Below are positions 1-8,654 of a stretch of DNA of 64,000 nt, piece after piece. Below the pieces are notes generated by a model, which worked only from the letters and a program-made list of their open reading frames with translations, had not been told where the DNA came from and searched no databases. The DNA is taken from the NCBI RefSeq assembly GCF_001020205.1, contig NZ_CP011663.1, positions 682,001-746,000 of the forward strand, written 5' to 3'. The stretch comes from Clostridium sporogenes (GTDB lineage Bacteria; Bacillota; Clostridia; Clostridiales; Clostridiaceae). A program made the translations under genes and the position numbers. Positions within the stretch are counted from its first letter, which is position 1. Each line of letters begins with the position of its first letter.

Positions 1-1
1 T

Positions 2-313
2 ATGTATAAATGTTGGAATGATGTTGGAAATATTGATAGGGCAGTTGGAAATGTTACTACAATTAAAGAAAAAGTAGATGAAAAAATGTATGCAAGAAAT
101 ATGGAGTATATATTATGGTCTCCATTTGAATATGAAGAATGTAAGGAGTGTAGTATATTACCAATATGTATGGGAGGATGCCCATATAAGGGAACTATGA
201 AGGAAAAACCTGAATGTGAAAAATGGATATATAACCTTGAAGAAACAATAATATCAACATATAATCAAAAAAATGGAGCTGAATGTAGTCAGCAGGGATG
301 TTGCTGTGAATAA
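2..313 (+). CDS. Radical SAM/SPASM peptide maturase, C-terminal part (5' end outside window)
   Basis: The gene runs in from the left edge, so only the last ~103 residues are visible. They form a SPASM-type auxiliary cluster domain: an early Cys (YKCWNDVG, about residue 4), then the CxxCx5CxxxC pattern CKECSILPICMGGCP (about 47-60) and a further Cys in PECEKW. SPASM domains bind extra 4Fe-4S clusters in radical SAM enzymes that modify peptides. The protein ends in an unusual Cys-rich tail, CSQQGCCCE. The catalytic CxxxCxxC motif must lie upstream. The stop codon overlaps the likely GTG start of the next gene by 8 bases, so the two are translationally coupled. By family knowledge this resembles clostridial Cys-rich-peptide maturases (CCPM / Clo7bot type); that specific assignment is inference. 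Confidence 0.8.
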   Translation: MYKCWNDVGNIDRAVGNVTTIKEKVDEKMYARNMEYILWSPFEYEECKECSILPICMGGCPYKGTMKEKPECEKWIYNLEETIISTYNQKNGAECSQQGCCCE

Positions 314-896
314 TCTTAATTTCCATATTAAAGATTTAAGAGCATTAAGAGATATTGAAAGCTATTTAGATTTTTATAATAGAGCAATGAACATAAAAAA
401 TGTATTTAATTTTAATGATAAAGTCATTGTAGATGTAATAGATAGTTTAGAAGAATTATCAGAAATACTAGAAGTTAAAGTACCCAAATGGGTTATTGGG
501 ACAAGTTTTGAGAATGTAATTTTAATATTAGATCATGATAAATGGAAAAAATCAAATAATGAAAGTGTTGAAAATTTAATATTACATGAATTTGTTCATG
601 TAGTATTAAATTTAAAGGCACAATCACCATTGCCTATATGGTTAAATGAAGGGCTAGCTGTTTATCTTTCAGATCAGTATGGTAATTATAAGGGCAAAAA
701 GCCTAATATAAACGAAGATTTTGATTTTTATAATGTAAATTATAATAATGAAAAACTTTATCATATATCTATTTATATTACTATGAAATTGATTGATAAG
801 TACAGCATAAATAAAGTTATTGATGAAACATTAAAAACTAAAAATTTTAAAAAAAGCAAAATGTTTAATAATGAAAGTTTGTTAGAATTGTTATGA
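306..896 (+). CDS. Gluzincin-type metallopeptidase (HExxH ... NEG), peptidase MA-like
   Basis: A protein of ~196 residues with a HEFVH zinc motif (about residues 94-98) and a downstream NEGLA glutamate (about 115). This is the HExxH...E arrangement of gluzincin peptidases of the MA type. No signal peptide or membrane segment is evident, so it is probably cytoplasmic. The GTG at 306 is preferred because AGCAGGGA precedes it at good spacing; an upstream ATG at 273 in the same frame has little RBS support and would overlap the maturase more deeply. Position directly behind a radical SAM/SPASM gene suggests a role in leader-peptide removal or peptide turnover; this is inferred from context. It could also be an unrelated small peptidase. 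Confidence 0.72.
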   Translation: MNNLNFHIKDLRALRDIESYLDFYNRAMNIKNVFNFNDKVIVDVIDSLEELSEILEVKVPKWVIGTSFENVILILDHDKWKKSNNESVENLILHEFVHVVLNLKAQSPLPIWLNEGLAVYLSDQYGNYKGKKPNINEDFDFYNVNYNNEKLYHISIYITMKLIDKYSINKVIDETLKTKNFKKSKMFNNESLLELL

Positions 897-897
897 T

Positions 898-1085
898 TTA
901 TCCGATGACTACCTGTTCTAATACTCTCATTTTCTTCAAAGAGGGAGTAGAGAGCGGCTACGTCCCTGGATAACCATTTTCCCCTAAAGGATAACGACTT
1001 CTAAGGAGTAAAACTCCTAAGAATTCTGTTAATAAGCTTTTGCTGGAGTAAAAACTCCCTCTGAAGCCAAGAACTCTATTTATAC
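898..1085 (+). repeat. Dispersed structured repeat, copy 1 (internally deleted)
   Basis: Begins TTATCCGATGACTA two bases after the peptidase stop and ends CAAGAACTCTATTTATA. It matches the reverse complement of 16204-16441 along most of its length but lacks ~50 bases from the left half. Inside are small inverted repeats AGGAGTAAAACTCCT and GGAGTAAAAACTCC. It ends ~15 bases before the RBS of the following acetyltransferase gene. No ORF is present. Confidence 0.85.
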
Positions 1086-1114
1086 ATTTTTAGTGATTCA
1101 AAGGAGAGGTGATT

Positions 1115-1612
1115 ATGAGAGAAGACATAGAAATATATAAAGCAGGAATAAGTGATATGGACAAGATAGCCGATCTCATAGTAGCTATAAATGAAGAAAA
1201 GACGAAAATTACAAAATATGATGATTTTAATTTTTATCATTCTAAAAATTCTTTAAAGGAAGTTTTAAATGGTAAGAATAAAAATGAAATGATATTCATA
1301 GCTAGAAACAAAGAAAATTTTATAGGTATGATAAATCTGTCATTTAGTGATTCAGATTATATGTTTTTTATTGATAAGTTTTTATATATAAAGTATTTGT
1401 ATGTGGATAAAGATAAATTCATAGATACACAAGAGTATAAAGATATTGCTAAAAAATTATTTGAAGCATCAATAAATGAAGCTAGGGAGCATGGGTTTAA
1501 GTATATATGTGGAGATGTACTAAGTGAAGAAGAGGAATTAAGAGAATTATTTGAAGTAAATGATATGAAAAACTATAAAAATAGATTATATAAAAAAATA
1601 AATACTATGTAG
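1115..1612 (+). CDS. GNAT family N-acetyltransferase
   Basis: About 165 residues with a GNAT-like pattern: an N-terminal beta strand (IEIYKAGISDMDKIADLI), a central F-I-A-R-...-F-I-G-M-I beta pair and a later LYVDKD strand leading to a helix, as in the acetyl-CoA binding core. The typical Q/RxxGxG/A loop is not clear, so the cofactor site may be degenerate. ATG 1115 is chosen because AAGGAGAGG (1101-1109) lies at proper spacing; a GTG at 1109 overlaps the Shine-Dalgarno sequence. A second GNAT (4165) lies in the same gene run, interleaved with transporters, which suggests acetylation of an exported peptide or self-protection. Substrate unknown. Confidence 0.75.
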   Translation: MREDIEIYKAGISDMDKIADLIVAINEEKTKITKYDDFNFYHSKNSLKEVLNGKNKNEMIFIARNKENFIGMINLSFSDSDYMFFIDKFLYIKYLYVDKDKFIDTQEYKDIAKKLFEASINEAREHGFKYICGDVLSEEEELRELFEVNDMKNYKNRLYKKINTM

Positions 1613-1646
1613 ATCTTTTATTCATAGTTTAATTTAGGGAGAAATT

Positions 1647-3359
1647 ATGAAGAAAATATTAAACAATGTATGGAAAGTAGCAAAAGAATATAAAGGCAAA
1701 GAATTAATTGGGTTAATTTTTACTATTTTATATACAGTTGCTATATTTATATCTCCAATGGTGTCTAGATATTTAATTGATAGTGTTATTCCAAGTAACT
1801 CAATTTATAAGTTAAAAATAGGCATACTAATATTTTTCGGTGGATGCATATGCCAACCCATATTTGGATACCTAAAAAATAGAGTTTTTATGGGGATAAG
1901 CGAAAATATAACAATAATGTTTAGAGAAAAAATGTTTAATAAAGTAATAGATGCACCTATGGAATTTTTCGATGGATGTAGTAATGGAGCTATTGTATCT
2001 AGAATAAGTAATGATGGAAGAAGTGTAAGTGAATTTATTACTAACTTTTTTGTTGTTGTGGTGAAAAATATAGTGTTAATAATTATGATTATCATTGGAA
2101 TGCTAATGATGTCTAAAGAAATCACATTAATGGTTATTTTTTTATATGCAATATATTTTTTTATTAACTGGAAAATATCACGTAAATTTAATCCTATGTC
2201 TAAGAGTATCCAAGAAAGTTATGACCAAATATGTATAAAAATTAATCGAAGTGTTGGATCAATTAATACTATTAAAGCATTTAATCAAGAGGAGAAAGTA
2301 AAGAGGGAATTTAAAGAAATAATAGAAAAAAATTATACAAATAATTTAAAGTTTAGAAAATTAAGTATGTTAATGAATAGTATTAGTAATGGAATAATGA
2401 TAGCATCGTTATCTATTGTATATGGAATAGGAAGTTTACTTGTTATGGATGGAAAAATAACAATAGGAACAGTTGTGGCCATGGGGCTGTATTTTCAACT
2501 ATTAGTACAACCAATATATGAGCTACTAAATAGTAATATAGATATACACACAATAGTTCCCATATTTAATAGAATTAATGAGTATATTAATTTAAAAACT
2601 GAAAGAGTTAATAAAGAAAATAGTGAGCTTAGTTTTCTTAAAGAAATAGAATTTAAAAATGTTAGTTTTAAATATAATAATGGAAGCCGGGCTATAGATA
2701 ATATTAACTTTAAGTTACCATCAAAAGGAATCTTTGCAATAGTTGGGGATTCTGGAGCAGGAAAAAGTTCTTTAATAAAATTATTGAGTGCATTTTATGA
2801 TTCATATCAAGGAGAAATAAAAATTAATGAAAAAGAGTTAAAAGAATATGGAGCAAAACATATAAGAAAAGTTATAAGCTTAGTATCACAGGATATAGAG
2901 CTTGTGAATGAATCCATTAAAAACAATATAAAGATGGGTAGAGATATAAAGGATTCAAAAATAAAAGAAGTTGTAAAATTACTAAACCTAGAAAAAACTA
3001 TAGAAAAATTAGAACTAGGTTATGACACTATAGTTAATGAAAGAGCAAATTTATCAGGTGGTGAAAAACAAAGATTATCCATTGCTAGAGCTTTAGTAAA
3101 AGAATCATTAATTTATATTTTTGATGAGCCTACAGCAGCCCTTGATACTATAAATGAAAAAAGAGTAAAAGATATACTAGAAGAGTTATCGAAAGAAAGA
3201 CTGGTAATTATAATAACCCATAATTTGAGTTTATTAAATAAGGCTCAATGTATTTATACAATTAAGCAAGGAGAAATAGTTGAAGAAGGTGATTATGAAT
3301 ATTTAACAAAACAAGACTCATATTTTTCTAAGCTTATGAAAGAACTGTCTAAGAAATAG
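1647..3359 (+). CDS. ABC transporter, fused permease and ATPase (exporter type)
   Basis: A half-transporter of 570 residues. The N-terminal ~310 residues form a six-helix transmembrane domain. The C-terminal ATPase has Walker A GDSGAGKSS (about 367-375), signature LSGGEKQR (about 468) and Walker B/D-loop IYIFDEPTAALD (about 487-498). It acts in the membrane, probably as a homodimer, exporting a lipid, drug or peptide. There is no N-terminal C39 peptidase domain, so any leader cleavage would need another enzyme, such as the metallopeptidase at 306. It has a good RBS (AGGGAG) and lies 34 bases after the GNAT gene, likely the same transcript. Confidence 0.92.
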   Translation: MKKILNNVWKVAKEYKGKELIGLIFTILYTVAIFISPMVSRYLIDSVIPSNSIYKLKIGILIFFGGCICQPIFGYLKNRVFMGISENITIMFREKMFNKVIDAPMEFFDGCSNGAIVSRISNDGRSVSEFITNFFVVVVKNIVLIIMIIIGMLMMSKEITLMVIFLYAIYFFINWKISRKFNPMSKSIQESYDQICIKINRSVGSINTIKAFNQEEKVKREFKEIIEKNYTNNLKFRKLSMLMNSISNGIMIASLSIVYGIGSLLVMDGKITIGTVVAMGLYFQLLVQPIYELLNSNIDIHTIVPIFNRINEYINLKTERVNKENSELSFLKEIEFKNVSFKYNNGSRAIDNINFKLPSKGIFAIVGDSGAGKSSLIKLLSAFYDSYQGEIKINEKELKEYGAKHIRKVISLVSQDIELVNESIKNNIKMGRDIKDSKIKEVVKLLNLEKTIEKLELGYDTIVNERANLSGGEKQRLSIARALVKESLIYIFDEPTAALDTINEKRVKDILEELSKERLVIIITHNLSLLNKAQCIYTIKQGEIVEEGDYEYLTKQDSYFSKLMKELSKK

Positions 3360-3392
3360 TACAAGCAGTTAGGTTATGGAAAGGAGAAAAAA

Positions 3393-4142
3393 ATGAATAA
3401 AATTATCATAGGATTTGCTCTGATTATTATAGCCACTTTAACATTAACCTCATGTTCTAAGAAGAACAAGATAAAATTTAACGATGAAATAGCCCCATAT
3501 ACCAAAAAAGAAACTAATGAGTTTAGTTATAAAATCAATAGTGACACAGTAAGAATAAAAAGCAATTGTGGAAATCTAAAAATTAAAAAAGGTAATGTTG
3601 ATGAAGTTAAAGTTACCATAGAAAAACTTGTTGGCGGCAAAAGTCAGGATAAACTACAAGAAGCATTAAATTCTATTAGTTCCACTTTAGAGGATGGGAC
3701 TATTAACATAAGTTTATCTAGTAAAGACAAGTCTAGCGTCAGTTCTGTAAATATAGAGACCACTATAGTTATCCCTAAAAAGATTAGTTCATTAAATATA
3801 CAAAATGATATTGGAAATATTGAATTAGAAGGTAATTATAAAGATTTGAAAGTTCAAATGGAAAATGGAAATATATCATATAAAGGAGAGTTAGAGAAAT
3901 CTAATATAAGTTCTAAAGTAGGAAATATTAATTTGAATTTACAACAATTAGAAAATAATTATCAGTACGAGATTAATGGAGAGGTTGTAAATGTAAATAT
4001 TAAAGTATCAAACAAAAGTAAGATTAACCTGATAGGATCTATGGCTAATAAAATTAAAGTTAAAGATAGAGGAAATATTAGTGAAGATGGTGCGGTATTT
4101 GATATAAATGTAAAAACAGGCAATGCAAAGATAGAAAACTAA
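3393..4142 (+). CDS. DUF4097-like surface lipoprotein
   Basis: 249 residues. The N-terminus is a lipoprotein signal with lipobox LTSC followed by SKKNK, so the mature protein should be lipid-anchored outside the membrane. The rest is beta-rich, with repeated short turns around Gly-Asn (for example GNLKIKKGN, GNIELEGN, GNISYKGE, GNINLN). This pattern is typical of DUF4097/adhesin-head beta-solenoid folds. It sits between two ABC transport units and in the same direction (33 bases after the exporter gene). It may act as an accessory or sensor of the locus, but function is not known. Confidence 0.75.
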   Translation: MNKIIIGFALIIIATLTLTSCSKKNKIKFNDEIAPYTKKETNEFSYKINSDTVRIKSNCGNLKIKKGNVDEVKVTIEKLVGGKSQDKLQEALNSISSTLEDGTINISLSSKDKSSVSSVNIETTIVIPKKISSLNIQNDIGNIELEGNYKDLKVQMENGNISYKGELEKSNISSKVGNINLNLQQLENNYQYEINGEVVNVNIKVSNKSKINLIGSMANKIKVKDRGNISEDGAVFDINVKTGNAKIEN

Positions 4143-4164
4143 AAGAAGATAAGGGGGAGCGCTT

Positions 4165-4644
4165 ATGGACTTTATAGTTAGGGAAGCAAAATTATCTGAT
4201 CTAGATAATATATTAAAGCTATGGAGAGAGTTATCTGTAGATCAATTAGGAAAGGATAACTATTACAAAGGAAGTTTGGAATTTAATTGTGGAGATGGGC
4301 AAATTAAAGAGTCTATAATAAATGATAATTGTGGAATGTTTGTTGTAGAGTATAATGAGGAAATTTATGGATTTGTAGAAGTATGGATAAATAGAAAGGA
4401 TTTTTCATTTGAACATGATGATTATGCTTATATATTACACTACTATATAAATGAAAAAGGTAGAAATGTAAGAAATATTTTCTCTATTATATATCATCTT
4501 TATAAAATTGCCGAAGAGTGGGCTATAAGTAAAGGAAAGTCTTATATAATTTCGGATGCTTTTGAACATAATGAGAGAATAGTTAAATTTTTAAGGAGAG
4601 TAGGAGTATCTAAATATAAAACACGAATGGTGAGAAAGATATGA
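4165..4644 (+). CDS. GNAT family N-acetyltransferase
   Basis: 159 residues starting at ATG 4165 behind the strong RBS GGGGGAG. The N-terminus (FIVREAKLSDLDNILKLW) and the EEIYGFVEVWI beta pair are GNAT-like; the expected strand-helix after the Y-I-L-H-Y-Y-I strand carries NEKGRNVRN in place of the usual RGxGxG loop. Its stop overlaps the ATG of the FtsX-like permease by four bases (ATGA), showing tight operon coupling. It is not a close copy of the GNAT at 1115. Substrate unknown; a role in the same peptide locus is inferred from context. Confidence 0.78.
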   Translation: MDFIVREAKLSDLDNILKLWRELSVDQLGKDNYYKGSLEFNCGDGQIKESIINDNCGMFVVEYNEEIYGFVEVWINRKDFSFEHDDYAYILHYYINEKGRNVRNIFSIIYHLYKIAEEWAISKGKSYIISDAFEHNERIVKFLRRVGVSKYKTRMVRKI

Positions 4645-7109
4645 AGTTATTTTTAAAAATTTCATTTAACAGCATAAAGAAAAATAAGATTAGATACATG
4701 CTATTAACTTGTACCTTAGTTTTATCTACAATTATTATGTTATCTACATCTATAATAAAAGATTCTGCAATTAAAATTAGAGAAGATCAGCTAAGAAAAA
4801 CAACTTTAAATAGCCAACTGGTAATAACAACTGCAGATGAAAAAGATCCTTTTTTCAATCCTAAAGATATTATAAATTCTATCAAGGATATAGATGGAAT
4901 AAGTCATATTGTACCTAGAATAGGGGGGATGACAAAGGACGCTAAAACTTTAAAAGATATAAATATTATTGGGGTTGATCTTAATAAACAGAAAGCAGCA
5001 TTCCCAATAGAGTTGATAGATAAATATAAGATTAAAGATAAAGAAAATCAGATTATAATTAATGAAAAGTATGCAAAGGAAAATTCTTTAAAAGTAGGAG
5101 CTAAGATAAAACTATTAATTGGAACTAAGAATAAAGAGTTTATTATAAGTGGAATATCAAAAAATACAGGGGTATTTGATCCTAGTATGAATACTGCAAT
5201 GATTAGTATTGACAATGCCCAGTACCTTTTAGATCAAAAGGATAATGCTTATTCAATTGGAATAACAATAAAAAATTTAGATGATATAAATAATATGATT
5301 GAGGAAATAAAACCTAAAGTATCATCAAAATTTATAATCCAACAACGATATGATATGGATTATTTTAAATCCTATGTAGGAACTATAGATATGGCATTAA
5401 AGATAATTGGTGTGTTGTCTATATTTATAACATTGTTTCTAACCTATTCAACATTTTCACTTATAATTTATGAAAGGTTGCATCAAATTGGTATCTTGAG
5501 AAGTTTAGGTATACCAAAGAAGGATATTAAAGTAAGTACTATAGTAGAAAACTTACTTATAGTATTAAGTTCAATAGTTATAGGGAGTGTATTAACTATT
5601 CCTTTCGTAAGGCTAATTTTAAACTATATAGTGCAGGATGGATATTTTACTTTAGATCTGAGAAAATTTTTATTCATTGATTTAATAATTGTGATTTTTA
5701 GTGCATTAGTAATATTAGTTGCTTTAAGGAAGATATTAAATATGTCTGTTATAAATCTTTTAAAAGGTATTGGGAAAAAATATTATACAAATAAAATAGG
5801 GAAAATATTTAAATCTTCTTTTGGAGTTGTATTATTAATTGCATCCATAATTATTTTAATTAGTGAATATAAGAGAGAAAATGGACCATTAGTATTAATT
5901 TTAGGGGCTCTTTTCTTTATTATTTCTTTTGTATTTTTAGCAAAGCTACTACTTATAATATTTAATTGGATTTTCCAAAAAATATTTTCTATATTTAAAG
6001 GTTCGGTTAGCATTCTGTTTAAGGAGCTTGTAATGCAATTTTCCAATATTGTAGATATAGTAATAATTACATCAATAATTATTTGTTCAATTTATGTAAG
6101 TGTTACACTTAAAAATATGATAAACAATGGGGTAATGAATGTATACGGTAATGCAGATTTAATGCTAAGTATTGATGGGACAGTAGAGGAAGATTTTACA
6201 GATAAAATAAAGAATATAAAATATATTAAAAACTCTCTACTACAATCAAGGACAACAGAGGTCATAAAAGATACAAAGGTGGATATTGCAGGAATAGATG
6301 GATCCCAGTATAAGAAAGATTTCTCAACAGAAATTATTAAAAAAGGTGAAAATAATATATTTGATAAACTTGATAATGGGAAAAACATTATAATAACAAC
6401 AACATTTAGTAAGAATACTGGCGTTAATTTAAATGATTCATTAAAAATTAATGAAGTGAATTATAAGGTAGTTGGAGTTGTTAGTAGTTTTGAAAATATG
6501 GGAAAAGTATTATTCCTATCCAAAGATAATTTCAATAAAGACATAAAGGTAAAGGATAAGGATTTATGTCTTATAAAAGTTAATAGTAAACAAATAAAGG
6601 CTACAACAAATGAAATAGAAAAACTGTTTAAAGACAAATATGAGAATAAATACTCTATACAAGAATTAACTGTTCTTAATGAAGAAAACAATAATAATAA
6701 CAAAAAAACATTTACCATAGTAAATGTCTTAATATGTATCTCAACAATTATATGCATAATTAGTATGAGCAACAATGTTACTATAAATCTTTTATCTAGA
6801 AAAAAAGTATATGCGACTAAAGGAGCTTTAGGCATATCTAAAGGTTATTTGAGTAAATGTATTTTATTCGAAGCTATAGTCTTAGGTTCTTATAGTGGAA
6901 TATTTGGATTAGGTTTAGGAGTTACATTAAGTAATTATATTAATAAAATCTTATCTTATTACATTGGAGATATGGTCTTTATTAAGGATTACAAAATAAT
7001 GGTGATTTTAGTTCTGATTTCTATAGGTATTACTGTTATTAGCTATATTTATCCTATGAGAAAAATATATAGAATAAATATAATAGATGAAATAAAGTCA
7101 GATGAATAA
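4641..7109 (+). CDS. FtsX-like ABC transporter permease
   Basis: 822 residues with the two-module layout of MacB/FtsX-type large permeases: an N-terminal membrane anchor (about 15-37), an extracytoplasmic domain (about 40-245), three membrane helices (about 250-370) containing a QIGILRSLGIPKKDI coupling-helix motif, further central helices, a second extracytoplasmic domain (about 500-690) and three final helices with KVYATKGALGISKGYL as the second coupling segment. These proteins work by mechanotransmission with a separate ATPase. The partner is encoded directly downstream at 7124. Likely function is antimicrobial peptide or self-peptide handling, or lipoprotein release; the context favours peptide export or immunity. 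Confidence 0.9.
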   Translation: MKLFLKISFNSIKKNKIRYMLLTCTLVLSTIIMLSTSIIKDSAIKIREDQLRKTTLNSQLVITTADEKDPFFNPKDIINSIKDIDGISHIVPRIGGMTKDAKTLKDINIIGVDLNKQKAAFPIELIDKYKIKDKENQIIINEKYAKENSLKVGAKIKLLIGTKNKEFIISGISKNTGVFDPSMNTAMISIDNAQYLLDQKDNAYSIGITIKNLDDINNMIEEIKPKVSSKFIIQQRYDMDYFKSYVGTIDMALKIIGVLSIFITLFLTYSTFSLIIYERLHQIGILRSLGIPKKDIKVSTIVENLLIVLSSIVIGSVLTIPFVRLILNYIVQDGYFTLDLRKFLFIDLIIVIFSALVILVALRKILNMSVINLLKGIGKKYYTNKIGKIFKSSFGVVLLIASIIILISEYKRENGPLVLILGALFFIISFVFLAKLLLIIFNWIFQKIFSIFKGSVSILFKELVMQFSNIVDIVIITSIIICSIYVSVTLKNMINNGVMNVYGNADLMLSIDGTVEEDFTDKIKNIKYIKNSLLQSRTTEVIKDTKVDIAGIDGSQYKKDFSTEIIKKGENNIFDKLDNGKNIIITTTFSKNTGVNLNDSLKINEVNYKVVGVVSSFENMGKVLFLSKDNFNKDIKVKDKDLCLIKVNSKQIKATTNEIEKLFKDKYENKYSIQELTVLNEENNNNNKKTFTIVNVLICISTIICIISMSNNVTINLLSRKKVYATKGALGISKGYLSKCILFEAIVLGSYSGIFGLGLGVTLSNYINKILSYYIGDMVFIKDYKIMVILVLISIGITVISYIYPMRKIYRINIIDEIKSDE

Positions 7110-7123
7110 TAGGGTGATTGATT

Positions 7124-7804
7124 ATGAGTATATTAAAAGGTATTAATATTAAAAAGAAAATTAATATAGGAGATAATTCCTATGATATATTAAAAGGTAT
7201 TAATTTAGGAATCAATGAGGGCGAATTTTTAAGTATAATGGGGCAATCTGGCGCTGGCAAAAGTACATTATTATATATTCTTAGTGGCTTAGATAAACCG
7301 AGTGAAGGTAGCGTATTATTTGAAAATGAGTATATTCTCAATATGAAGGATACCAAGCTTAGTAAGTTAAGACGAGAAAATTTTGGGTTTATTTTTCAGT
7401 TTTATAATCTAATAGAAGGTTTAAATGTTGAGGATAATATATCAATTATATTTGAATATGAAGGAGTTCCTAAAAAAAAGTATAAGGAAAAATTAGAATT
7501 TTTACTTAATAAAGTTGGCCTATATGAAAAAAGAAAATGCTATCCATACCAATTATCAGGAGGACAGCAACAGAGGGTAGCTATAGCTAGAGCATTAATT
7601 ACAGATCCTAAAATAATATTTGCAGATGAGCCTACAGGAAGTTTGGATTCCAATTCTGGTAACACTGTGTTAGAAATATTAAAATCTTTGAATGTAAATG
7701 ATAAGAAAACTATAGTGATGGTTACTCACGATAAGCATGCAGCTTCATTTAGTAACAGAATTATAGAAATAAAAGATGGAAAAATTGATTTAAATCATGA
7801 ATAA
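7124..7804 (+). CDS. ABC transporter ATP-binding protein (MacB/LolD/BceA-type)
   Basis: A stand-alone ATPase of 226 residues with Walker A GQSGAGKST (about 40-48), signature LSGGQQQR (about 144) and Walker B FADEPTGSLDS (about 166-176), the last being typical of ATPases that pair with FtsX-like permeases. ATG 7124 is preferred over an in-frame TTG at 7118 because AGGGTGA (7111-7117) spaces correctly to the ATG. It follows the permease gene by 14 bases and closes the + strand run that begins at the left edge. Confidence 0.92.
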   Translation: MSILKGINIKKKINIGDNSYDILKGINLGINEGEFLSIMGQSGAGKSTLLYILSGLDKPSEGSVLFENEYILNMKDTKLSKLRRENFGFIFQFYNLIEGLNVEDNISIIFEYEGVPKKKYKEKLEFLLNKVGLYEKRKCYPYQLSGGQQQRVAIARALITDPKIIFADEPTGSLDSNSGNTVLEILKSLNVNDKKTIVMVTHDKHAASFSNRIIEIKDGKIDLNHE

Positions 7805-7880
7805 TGATTGAGAATTAAAGCAATAAATAATTTTGACCAATATATAGCTATAAAAATAAGGATATGTGTTGTAAAAGGCA

Positions 7881-7917
7881 TTCAAAAAAGCTTAGAGATT
7901 CTTATTTGTTTTTTGAA
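7881..7917 (+). terminator. Possible stem-loop downstream of the ABC operon
   Basis: TTCAAAAAA pairs with TTTTTTGAA around a 19-base loop. The stem is A/T only and no distinct U tract follows, so this is a weak terminator candidate. Confidence 0.3.
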
Positions 7918-7944
7918 AATACATTAAGAAAAAAATGATTGTTT

Positions 7945-8024
7945 GAGCGGTTACGTATTTGGATAAGGATTTCTGAGCTTTAGTGGGGGCAAAAACTCCC
8001 TCTGAAGCCAAGAACTCTGTTTAT
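7945..8024 (+). repeat. Dispersed structured repeat, copy 2 (right half only)
   Basis: Starts GAGCGGTTACGT and ends CCAAGAACTCTGTTTAT, matching the right-hand part of copies 1 and 3, with an internal deletion. Like copy 1 it ends a few bases before the RBS of a GNAT gene. Confidence 0.8.
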
Positions 8025-8044
8025 AAAGAAGGGGAGATGAAAAA

Positions 8045-8509
8045 ATGAAAATTAGAGTTGCTACAAAAAATAATATAGAAGATATTTGTAGGCTGTATGA
8101 AGAATTATTTTCAGATATGGGAAGTTTACAGCCTACTTACTTTAAAAGCGCAGAACAGGATAAAGAATTTCTTGAAAGTATTATTGCTAGTGAAAAATCT
8201 GATATTTTAATGGCGATTGATAATAATGAAGTCATTGTAGGATTCGCCCTTATTCAGGAACAGGAAACACCGCCTTTTAATTGCTTAGTAAAACATAAAT
8301 ATAGCTATTTAATGGATATGATTATAAAAAGGCCTTATCGTGGTAAAGGTATTGGTACAACTTTAATGGATGAAGTAAAGAAATGGTCTGAAAATCGGAA
8401 TTTAGAATATGTAGAATTAAATGTCCTACCAGAAAATATTAATGCAATAAAGTTATATGAAAAACAGGAGTTTAAAAATGTAATGCAGACTATGAGATGT
8501 GTGCTATAA
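8045..8509 (+). CDS. GNAT family N-acetyltransferase
   Basis: 154 residues with a clear GNAT core. The motif RPYRGKGIGTTLM (about 98-110) matches the Q/RxxGxG/A pyrophosphate loop, preceded by the strand YLMDMII and followed by WSENRNLEYVELNVLPENINAIKLYEKQEF, the classic C-terminal motif. It should use acetyl-CoA to acetylate an amine; substrate unknown. RBS AAGGGGAGA precedes the ATG. It lies behind its own promoter region and repeat copy 2, separate from the ABC operon. Confidence 0.92.
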   Translation: MKIRVATKNNIEDICRLYEELFSDMGSLQPTYFKSAEQDKEFLESIIASEKSDILMAIDNNEVIVGFALIQEQETPPFNCLVKHKYSYLMDMIIKRPYRGKGIGTTLMDEVKKWSENRNLEYVELNVLPENINAIKLYEKQEFKNVMQTMRCVL

Positions 8510-8588
8510 ACATAAGTCTAAAGTTAATATATATAGTAGTGTGAGTTAATTTTAAAGATATAGGGACAAATATAATGTATAAGAAAAG

Positions 8589-8622
8589 AGTATCAAATAG
8601 GGAAGTTACTATTTGATACTTT
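8589..8622. terminator. Bidirectional terminator between convergent genes
   Basis: AGTATCAAATAG and CTATTTGATACT form a perfect 12-bp stem with an 8-base loop, with flanking A and T runs. It serves the GNAT gene (+) and the TetR gene (-). Confidence 0.85.
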
Positions 8623-8654
8623 TGTCTAACTCTAAATTTAAGCATAAAATCTGC

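Noticed and set aside
7945..8024. Riboswitch before the GNAT gene at 8045
   Set aside because: The structured sequence is a partial copy of the dispersed repeat found at two other loci, so a gene-specific ligand sensor is not supported.
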